A stretch of 38,729 bases of DNA from Pseudomonas gessardii (GTDB taxonomy: Bacteria; Pseudomonadota; Gammaproteobacteria; Pseudomonadales; Pseudomonadaceae), in contig NZ_MNPU01000058.1 of the NCBI RefSeq assembly GCF_001983165.1, forward strand, positions 1-38,729, given 5' to 3'. A program made the position numbers and the translations under genes. Positions 32,874 to 38,729 of the stretch are shown here, piece after piece (within the stretch, counting starts at the first letter, position 1; every line of letters begins with the position of its first letter). The notes beneath the pieces were generated by a model, which was not told the DNA's origin, ran no database searches, and saw only the letters and a list, made by a program, of their open reading frames with translations.

Positions 32874-34217
32874 ATGAGCGACAGCTACCTTTCTTTTGTT
32901 AATTCTGCCTGGGGCCGTCGTCTGGCCCAGGCTATCGGCTTGCCGCAACCCTTGGCCCTGCAACGTCACCGCAGCGGCCAGCAGGGCCTGGCCAACCCGG
33001 TGATTATCGCTGGGGCAGGGCGCCTGGCGGACGAAGTGCGGCGCCTCTTCAAGGCCACCGACACCGTGCCGGCCCAGGCCGCCACGCTCAAGGCGCCGTC
33101 CACGGTCAAGGTCCAGGGCGCGGTGTTCGATGCCAGCGCCGTGGTCGACCTCAAGCAACTGGACGAACTCTACGAATTTTTCCATGCCAACGCCCGGCGC
33201 CTGGGGCCGCACGCGCGGGTGGTGGTGCTGGGCACCGCGCCCGAACACTGCCAGGACTTGCCCCAGGCCATCGCCCAGCGAGCTCTGGAGGGCTTGGTGC
33301 GATCCTTGGCCAAGGAGCTGCGGCGGGCGATCACCGTGCAGTTGATCTATGTCGCGCCGGGTGCCGAGCAGGCCCTGGACAGCAGCTTGCGCTTCTTCCT
33401 GTCGCGGCGTTCGGCCTATGTCTCGGGGCAGGTGGTGCGCCTGGAAAAACCGGTCGATGCCGCCCCCGCCATCAACTGGGACAAACCCTTCAGCGGCCGC
33501 CGCGCCCTGGTCACTGGGGCCTCCCGTGGCATCGGCCTGGCCATCGCCCAGGTGCTGGCCCGTGACGGCGCGCACGTGGTGTGCGTGGATGTGCCGCAAG
33601 CGCTGCCCTCCCTGGAGCAGGCGGCCAGCAGCGTCGGCGGCCAGGCCTGGGCGCTGGACATCACCGGCGCCGATGCGCAGCAGCAGTTGCAGGCCTATGT
33701 GGCCGAGCATGGCGCGTTTGATGTGGTGGTGCACAACGCCGGGATCACCCGCGACAAGACCATCGCCAAGATGACCGAAACCGCCTGGCGCAGTGTGCTG
33801 GCAGTCAACCTCGAAGCGCCGTTGCAGTTGAGTGAAGCCTTGTTGCAAGGGCAGGGGCTCAAGGCCGGTGGGCGGATTGTGTGCGTGTCGTCGATCTCCG
33901 GGATCGCCGGCAACCTGGGGCAAAGCAACTACGCCACCTCCAAGGCCGGGGTGATTGGCCTGGTGCAGGGCCTGGCGCCAGTGGCGGCGGCGCAGCAGGT
34001 CACGGTCAACGGCGTGGCGCCGGGGTTTATCGAGACCCAGATGACCGCGAAAATCCCGCTGATGATTCGCGAAGCGGGGCGGCGCATGAACTCCCTGTCC
34101 CAGGGCGGGCAACCCATCGACGTCGCCGAAACCATCGCCTGGCTGGCGCACCCGGCTTCGGGCGGGGTCAACGGCCAGGTGGTGCGCGTATGTGGCCAAA
34201 GCCTGTTGGGAGCCTGA
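32874..34217 (+). CDS. High-molecular-weight FabG-type 3-oxoacyl reductase / (R)-3-hydroxyacyl-CoA dehydrogenase
   Basis: A 447-residue protein with an N-terminal flavodoxin-like, cofactor-free domain (1-200) and a C-terminal SDR domain: TGASRGIG (214-221), NAG (288-290), Ser340, Tyr353 and Lys357 in SNYATSKAG. This two-domain layout is that of mycobacterial FabG4, which acts on CoA esters. In this cluster it would oxidise 3-hydroxyacyl-CoA to 3-oxoacyl-CoA. The stop is two bases before the MaoC-type start, indicating an operon. ATG 32874 has only a weak ribosome site (GGA). Confidence 0.85.
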   Translation: MSDSYLSFVNSAWGRRLAQAIGLPQPLALQRHRSGQQGLANPVIIAGAGRLADEVRRLFKATDTVPAQAATLKAPSTVKVQGAVFDASAVVDLKQLDELYEFFHANARRLGPHARVVVLGTAPEHCQDLPQAIAQRALEGLVRSLAKELRRAITVQLIYVAPGAEQALDSSLRFFLSRRSAYVSGQVVRLEKPVDAAPAINWDKPFSGRRALVTGASRGIGLAIAQVLARDGAHVVCVDVPQALPSLEQAASSVGGQAWALDITGADAQQQLQAYVAEHGAFDVVVHNAGITRDKTIAKMTETAWRSVLAVNLEAPLQLSEALLQGQGLKAGGRIVCVSSISGIAGNLGQSNYATSKAGVIGLVQGLAPVAAAQQVTVNGVAPGFIETQMTAKIPLMIREAGRRMNSLSQGGQPIDVAETIAWLAHPASGGVNGQVVRVCGQSLLGA

Positions 34218-34219
34218 GC

Positions 34220-35122
34220 ATGGACGACGTGACGCAGATTATCGACCCGCCACCGTCGCGCAATCGCCTGCTGCTGGACGGCCTGTTGGCGATGCGCAAA
34301 CCCAGGCTGGAAGGCGCCCCCACGTTGCCCCGGGAGCGCCTGGTGCGCTCGGCGGTGGAGTTGAGCGCCCATGCTATTGCGGCTTATGGCCGGGCCTGTG
34401 GCTTTCGGCGCGAGCAAGGGGTGCCGCTGTCCTACCCCCATGTGCTGGCGTTCCCCTTGCACTTGATGTTGCTGACGCGCCCGAGCTTTCCGTACCCGGC
34501 CAGCGGCATGGTGCATCTGGCCAATCGCATTCGCCAACATCGACGCCTGCAGGAAGGTCAGGCCCTACGCCTGGAAGTGTTTGCCGAGCGCTGGGTGGCC
34601 CATGCCAAGGGCCAGGCCTTGAGTATTGCCACCCACGCTTACAGCGCGGGCGAGTTGGTGTGGCAAAGCGAAAGCCTGTACCTGCGTCGCGATGTCGCCA
34701 ACCCGGTGGGCGAGCCATGGGGCGACAGCCTGGCATTGCCCGAAGAGGGCGTGCGGCGCACCCAGCGTTGGGTGTTGCCAGCGGACCTGGGGCGGCGTTT
34801 TGCCAAGGTGTCGGGGGATTTCAACCCGATCCATACCTCGCGGATCGGCGCGCGGCTGTTCGGTTTTCGCCGGGCCATCGCCCATGGCATGTGGACCCTG
34901 GGCCGCGCCCTGGCCGCCCAGCAACCCCCAGGCGGGCTGGACGTGGCCGAGGCCCATTGCGATTTCAAGTTGCCGATCTTCCTGCCCGGCCAGGTCGCCC
35001 TGTGGAATGCCCCGGCAGACGGCCCGCGCCGTGCATTCGAGGTGCGCAATCCGGCCGGGGACAAACCCCACATGCGTGGCCTGTTTATCTGGACCTCGCG
35101 TTTTGATGAGAGTCGTTCATGA
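34220..35122 (+). CDS. MaoC-like enoyl-CoA hydratase
   Basis: A 300-residue hot-dog-fold protein from ATG 34220. The hydratase-2 motif is in the C-terminal half: KVSGDFNPIHTSRIGARLFG, with Asp200 and His205 as catalytic pair, followed by RAIAHGMWTLGRA. The N-terminal half is a second, degenerate hot-dog repeat, as in longer MaoC proteins. These enzymes hydrate trans-2-enoyl-CoA to (R)-3-hydroxyacyl-CoA. The gene is tightly packed: two bases after the SDR gene and overlapping the thiolase start in ATGA. Confidence 0.87.
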   Translation: MDDVTQIIDPPPSRNRLLLDGLLAMRKPRLEGAPTLPRERLVRSAVELSAHAIAAYGRACGFRREQGVPLSYPHVLAFPLHLMLLTRPSFPYPASGMVHLANRIRQHRRLQEGQALRLEVFAERWVAHAKGQALSIATHAYSAGELVWQSESLYLRRDVANPVGEPWGDSLALPEEGVRRTQRWVLPADLGRRFAKVSGDFNPIHTSRIGARLFGFRRAIAHGMWTLGRALAAQQPPGGLDVAEAHCDFKLPIFLPGQVALWNAPADGPRRAFEVRNPAGDKPHMRGLFIWTSRFDESRS

Positions 35123-36417
35123 GTGACTACAGCTTCAGCCCCGCCCCGACGCGCCGCGTGGCGATTGTCGGCGGCAACCGCATTCCGTTTGCCCGCTCCA
35201 ACACGGTATACGCCCACGACAGCAACCAGGATTTGCTGGTGGCCGCGCTGCAAGGCCTGGTGGACCGCTACAACCTCCACGGCCTGCGCCTGGGCGAGTT
35301 TGCCGCCGGCGCGGTGATCAAACACTCGCGGGACTTCAACCTGGCCCGTGAGTCGCTGCTGTCCACCACCCTGTCCGCCGAGACCCCGGCCTACGACCTG
35401 CAGCAAGCGTGCGGCACCGGCTTGGAGGCGGCGTTGCTGGTGGCCAATAAAATCGCCCTCGGCCAGATTGATGTGGGGGTTGCCGGGGGCGCCGATACCA
35501 CCTCCGACGCGCCCATCGGCATCAACGAATCCCTGCGCCGCACGCTGCTGGCGGCCAACCGCGCCAAGGGCAGCGGCAACAAGTTGCGCAGCCTGTTGCA
35601 GGTGCGCCCCTCGATGTTTTTCAAGCCGCTGCTGCCGCGTAATGGCGAGCCGCGTACCGGCTTGTCCATGGGCGAGCACTGCGAAGAAATGGCCAAGCGC
35701 TGGCAGATCAAGCGCCTGGCCCAGGACGAACTGACCCTGACCAGCCACCAGCGCCTCGACGCGGCCTATAAAAACGGCTTCTTCGACGACCTGATCAGCC
35801 CCTATCGCGGCCTGTCCCGCGACAACAACCTGCGCGCCGATGCCAGCCTGGAGAAGCTCGCCAGCCTGTCCCCGGCCTACGATCGGCAGAACGGCACCCT
35901 CACGGCCGGTAACTCCACGCCGCTGACCGATGGCGCCTCGGTGGTGCTGCTGGCCAGCGAGGAGTGGGCCGCCGCTCGTGGCCTGCCGGTGCTGGCCTAC
36001 CTGCGTACCGGCGAGACCGCCGCGGTGAACTTCGTCGACGGCAGCGAAGGCTTGCTGATGGCCCCGGCCTACGCCGTGCCCCGCATGCTCGCACGCGAAA
36101 ACCTGAGTTTTGCCGATTTCGATTTCTTCGAGATCCACGAAGCCTTCGCCGCCCAGGTGCTGTGCACCCTCAAGGCCTGGGAAGATGCCGATTACTGCCG
36201 TGAGCGCCTGGGGCTGGAGGCGCCACTGGGGGCTATCGACCGCGCCAGGATGAACGTCAATGGCGGCTCGCTCGGTTGCGGTCATCCCTTTGCCGCCACC
36301 GGTGGCCGCCAGTTGGCGGCGCTGGCCAAGGCCATTCACCTGCGCGGTGGCGGACGCGGTTTGATTTCCATCTGTGCCGCCGGCGGCCTGGGCATTACCG
36401 CCATCATTGAAAAGTAG
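35119..36417 (+). CDS. Acetyl-CoA C-acyltransferase (FadI-like thiolase)
   Basis: A 432-residue thiolase. Nucleophile Cys98 lies in LQQACGTGLEAALL; His in EIHEAFAAQVL and His389 in GGSLGCGHPFAATGG; second Cys419 in ISICAAGGLG. The length and the opening VAIVGGNRIPFARSN resemble FadI-type rather than biosynthetic thiolases. It cleaves 3-oxoacyl-CoA to acetyl-CoA and a shortened acyl-CoA, closing the cycle begun by FadE. Overlap ATGA with the MaoC-type gene implies coupled translation. Confidence 0.9.
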   Translation: MSDYSFSPAPTRRVAIVGGNRIPFARSNTVYAHDSNQDLLVAALQGLVDRYNLHGLRLGEFAAGAVIKHSRDFNLARESLLSTTLSAETPAYDLQQACGTGLEAALLVANKIALGQIDVGVAGGADTTSDAPIGINESLRRTLLAANRAKGSGNKLRSLLQVRPSMFFKPLLPRNGEPRTGLSMGEHCEEMAKRWQIKRLAQDELTLTSHQRLDAAYKNGFFDDLISPYRGLSRDNNLRADASLEKLASLSPAYDRQNGTLTAGNSTPLTDGASVVLLASEEWAAARGLPVLAYLRTGETAAVNFVDGSEGLLMAPAYAVPRMLARENLSFADFDFFEIHEAFAAQVLCTLKAWEDADYCRERLGLEAPLGAIDRARMNVNGGSLGCGHPFAATGGRQLAALAKAIHLRGGGRGLISICAAGGLGITAIIEK

Positions 36418-36444
36418 CCGTACAACAACAATAAGGAGACTGCG

Positions 36445-38148
36445 ATGAACGCTGTAAGCCTGGACCAAACCGAACGTATCTGGCTGAACGCTTATCTGCC
36501 TGGGGTGCCCAGCGACATCGACGCCGGCATCGAGGACTACCCGTCGTTGCGCGAGGTGTTTCTCGAACATTTGCACAAATACCGCGACCGCGTGGCCTAC
36601 GTCAGCATCGGCACCGAAATGACCTACGCCACCTGGCAGGCCCAGGGCATCGCCTTTGCCGCCTGGCTGCAGGCCCAGGGCGTGCGCAAGGGCGATCGCG
36701 TGGCGTTGATGATGCCCAACTGCTTGCAGTATCCGATCTGTCTGTTGGGCACCATCCTTGCCGGTGCGGTGGTGGTCAACGTCAACCCTTTGTACACCTC
36801 CCACGAACTCAAGCACCTGCTCAAGGACAGCGGCGCCGAGACCGTGGTGATCTTCGAGAACTTCGCGCACACCCTGGAAAAAGTTGTGGCCGGCAGCACG
36901 GTCAAGCGCGTGGTCATTGCGGCCATCGGCGACCTGCTCGGCACCTTCAAGGGCGCGGCGATGAACTTCATCCTGCGCCGAGTGCAGAAGCAGGTGCCGG
37001 CCTACAACCTGCCGGGTGCGCTGCGTTTCAACCAGACGCTCAAGCAGGGCCGGGGCCTGACCCATACGCCGGTGCCGCTGGCGCGTGAAGAACTGGCGTT
37101 CCTGCAATACACCGGCGGCACCACCGGCGATGCCAAGGGCGTGATGCTCAGCCACCGCAATATCATCGCCAACCTGTTGCAGGCCAAGGCGTGGGTGGGC
37201 GATCAACTGGACCAGAACCAGCAGGAAACCAACGTCACGTTGTTGCCGCTGTACCACATCTTTTCCCTGACCGTGAATTGCCTGATGTTCATGTGCCTGG
37301 GCGGGCGCAATATCCTGATCGCCAACCCACGGGACGTGAAGCGGGTGCAGATGATCCTGCGCAAGGAGCGTTTCAACGGCATTGCCGGGGTCAACACGTT
37401 GTTCAACGGCTTGCTGGAGAACGCAGAGTTCCGCGCCCGGGACTTTTCCGACCTGCGCCTGGTCATCGCCGGCGGCATGGCCACGCACACCGCGGTGGCC
37501 AAGCGCTGGAAGGAAGTCACCGGGCTGCCGATCATCGAGGGTTACGGCCTGACGGAGTGCTCGCCGGTGGTGAGCATCAGCCCTATCGACATCTCGCGCA
37601 TGCGCGAGATGGAATTTACCGGCAGCATCGGCGTGCCACTGCCATCGACCTGGGTGCGCTTTATTCGCGAGGACGGTGAACTCGCCGACATCGGTGAACC
37701 GGGTGAACTGCAGGTGCGCGGCCCGCAGGTGATGCAGGGCTACTGGCAGCGCCCCAAGGAAACCGCCGAAGTGCTGGATGCCGAGGGCTGGCTGTCCACC
37801 GGGGATATCGGGGTGATGAATGAACAGGGCTTCATCCGCCTGGTGGATCGCAAGAAGGACATGATCCTGGTGTCGGGTTTCAACGTGTACCCCAATGAAA
37901 TCGAAGACGTGGTGGCGTTGCACCCGGGCGTTGCGGAAGTGGCGGCGATTGGTGTGGAGGATGGGGTGACCGGAGAGAAGGTGAAGATTGTCGTGGTGCG
38001 CCGCGACCCCAGCCTGACCCAGGAGCAGCTGTTGGCGCATTGCCGGGAATACCTGACGGGGTACAAGGTGCCGAAGTTTGTCGAGTTTCGCGTCGAGGAA
38101 TTGCCCAAGACTACGGTGGGCAAGGTCCTGCGCCGCGCATTGCGCTGA
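36445..38148 (+). CDS. fadD: Long-chain-fatty-acid-CoA ligase (FadD type)
   Basis: A 567-residue adenylate-forming enzyme that activates fatty acids with ATP and CoA. Motifs: P-loop QYTGGTTGDAKGVMLSHRN (about 219-237), GYGLTECSPVVSI, the core LSTGDIGVMNEQGFIRLVDR and the FACS signature KKDMILVSGFNVYPNEIEDV. The invariant C-terminal Lys is in TTVGKVLRRALR. TAAGGAG precedes ATG 36445, 27 bases after the thiolase stop, so it is probably the last gene of the operon. Pseudomonads normally carry further fadD copies elsewhere; this one appears dedicated to the alkane cluster. Confidence 0.92.
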   Translation: MNAVSLDQTERIWLNAYLPGVPSDIDAGIEDYPSLREVFLEHLHKYRDRVAYVSIGTEMTYATWQAQGIAFAAWLQAQGVRKGDRVALMMPNCLQYPICLLGTILAGAVVVNVNPLYTSHELKHLLKDSGAETVVIFENFAHTLEKVVAGSTVKRVVIAAIGDLLGTFKGAAMNFILRRVQKQVPAYNLPGALRFNQTLKQGRGLTHTPVPLAREELAFLQYTGGTTGDAKGVMLSHRNIIANLLQAKAWVGDQLDQNQQETNVTLLPLYHIFSLTVNCLMFMCLGGRNILIANPRDVKRVQMILRKERFNGIAGVNTLFNGLLENAEFRARDFSDLRLVIAGGMATHTAVAKRWKEVTGLPIIEGYGLTECSPVVSISPIDISRMREMEFTGSIGVPLPSTWVRFIREDGELADIGEPGELQVRGPQVMQGYWQRPKETAEVLDAEGWLSTGDIGVMNEQGFIRLVDRKKDMILVSGFNVYPNEIEDVVALHPGVAEVAAIGVEDGVTGEKVKIVVVRRDPSLTQEQLLAHCREYLTGYKVPKFVEFRVEELPKTTVGKVLRRALR

Positions 38149-38164
38149 CTTGATGCGGTCTAAT

Positions 38165-38192
38165 GGGGGAGCGGGCTTGCCCGCGATGACGG
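38165..38192 (+). repeat. REP element, single
   Basis: GGGGGAGCGGGCTTGCCCGC begins at 38165, just after fadD. Its expected inverted partner is degraded (GCCATTGCGGCATGA near 38227), apparently where repeat copy C is joined. Confidence 0.7.
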
Positions 38193-38266
38193 AGTGCTAG
38201 TCAATACATTTGCTGACTGACAGTCTGCCATTGCGGCATGATTAGCTACACAACTCTCTTTTCGGG

Positions 38267-38610
38267 ATGTGTACATATCCGTTGCTGCGGTTACGGCCAC
38301 TTAGGGTTCCGCCCTTACGGCGGCTCACTTTGGAAGAGCGCCAAAGTAAGCAAAACGCTCTTGCCCCACCACTCGGTGCCTCGCCTAGGCTCGGCATGCC
38401 CGCAGTCAGGCATTGCTCCGTGGGCCCGCCGCGATCGGCCATCCCTGGCCGTGTCGCGGCTACCCCGGCATCCATGCCGGGGTGCCCACTGCGCAATACC
38501 TGCCTGCGGCCATCGTGGTTTAACGGGGCGCCTAAGATCAAAATCAAAAGCCAGATCAAAAGCAGAGCAACAGCAAAGCCAGAGCGCGAAGCTGCCTTCC
38601 CCTGTGGGAG
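38267..38610 (+). repeat. Structured dispersed repeat, copy C
   Basis: Nearly identical to copy A in sequence and orientation, with the same pseudoknot arms (ACTTTGG 38327-38333 with CCAAAGT; AAGAGCG with CGCTCTT), branched stem and A-rich tail. It runs into TGTGGGAG, where the IS end interrupts the following REP. In copy A the same junction leads into an intact REPIN, which marks the ancestral state. Confidence 0.8.
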
Positions 38611-38729
38611 ATTCTATGGTTTTGGGGAAGCCCCCAAAACCGCTTTTGACTGGTATTCGCTCAGGTTTTTCATGAGCGAAAAGGCGATGCGCGCCAGCTT
38701 GCGGCCAATGATGACCAGGGCTTGAGTCG
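38603..38729. repeat. Terminal inverted repeat, right copy (IS end plus REP core)
   Basis: Exact reverse complement of bases 1-127. It reads TGTGGGAG then ATT and the minus-strand transposase stop. The REP sequence upstream (CCCCTGTGGGAG) differs from that at the left end, so the two IS copies sit in different REPs. Confidence 0.9.
38614..38727 (-). CDS. IS110-like transposase, C-terminal fragment (cut by window edge)
   Basis: Minus-strand twin of the fragment at the left edge, identical in all 37 residues, ending at 38614. Both copies point inward. See the left copy for the family reasoning. Completeness cannot be judged. Confidence 0.6.
   Translation of the reverse strand, partial: TQALVIIGRKLARIAFSLMKNLSEYQSKAVLGASPKP

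Noticed and set aside
34639..38040. 1133-residue open frame on the minus strand
   Set aside because: It is antisense to the MaoC-type, thiolase and fadD genes, all of which have full catalytic motifs. High GC makes long antisense frames common; the translation is His/Gln-rich with no motif.

Overview
The window looks like chromosomal DNA of a Pseudomonas of the P. fluorescens group. It is GC-rich, has pseudomonad REP/REPIN repeats (TGTGGGAG...CTTGC hairpins), Anr-type operators, an AlkB/PraB alkane gene set and a long-form FadE. No rRNA, tRNA or CRISPR array was seen. The first 127 bases and the last 127 bases are exact reverse complements. Both carry the 3' end of the same transposase gene (IS110-like), cut off by the window edge. 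The window is therefore a segment between two inward-facing IS copies, and probably a whole assembly contig.

Layout. 1-278: IS end and a REPIN. 279-9528: housekeeping and envelope genes: a DUF1624 membrane protein, a DUF924 protein, a large lipoprotein, a YfcF-like glutathione transferase, a creatininase-family protein, two divergent L,D-transpeptidases (YkuD_2 type and YcbB type), a small fimbrial-like secreted protein and a TPM-domain membrane protein. 9543-15181: three acetyltransferases (one fused to an ASCH domain), a LuxR-type response regulator divergent from an RpfC-like hybrid kinase, a small lipoprotein, a HIT-family protein and a DHCW cupin. 15182-16171: about 1 kb without genes, a large imperfect palindrome built from two copies of a structured repeat around a REPIN. 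A third copy lies at 38267-38610.

16172-20811: copper and heme metabolism. A PCu(A)C chaperone and an SCO protein (cytochrome oxidase copper delivery) are divergent from a CopD-like membrane protein, a cysteine-less HemN paralog and authentic hemN. This block has two Anr boxes and a palindromic RegA/RoxR-like site, so low-oxygen or redox control is likely.

20875-38148: a lipid and alkane catabolic island. One arm (minus-strand metal-dependent hydrolase, SDR and Baeyer-Villiger monooxygenase, plus a divergent alpha/beta hydrolase) has the enzymes for subterminal oxidation: secondary alcohol to ketone to ester to acid plus alcohol. The other arm (alkB, praA-like, praB, FadL-type porin, fadE, high-molecular-weight FabG-type SDR, MaoC hydratase, thiolase, fadD) covers uptake, terminal hydroxylation, activation and a beta-oxidation cycle. 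That cycle appears to run through (R)-3-hydroxyacyl-CoA instead of the FadB (S)-route. Rubredoxin, rubredoxin reductase and the terminal alcohol and aldehyde dehydrogenases are not in the window and must be supplied from elsewhere.

The least explained element is the repeat family at 15.3-16.2 and 38.3-38.6 kb. Its copies differ in sequence but keep their base pairing in a pseudoknot and a branched stem, which suggests selection for a folded RNA or single-stranded DNA.
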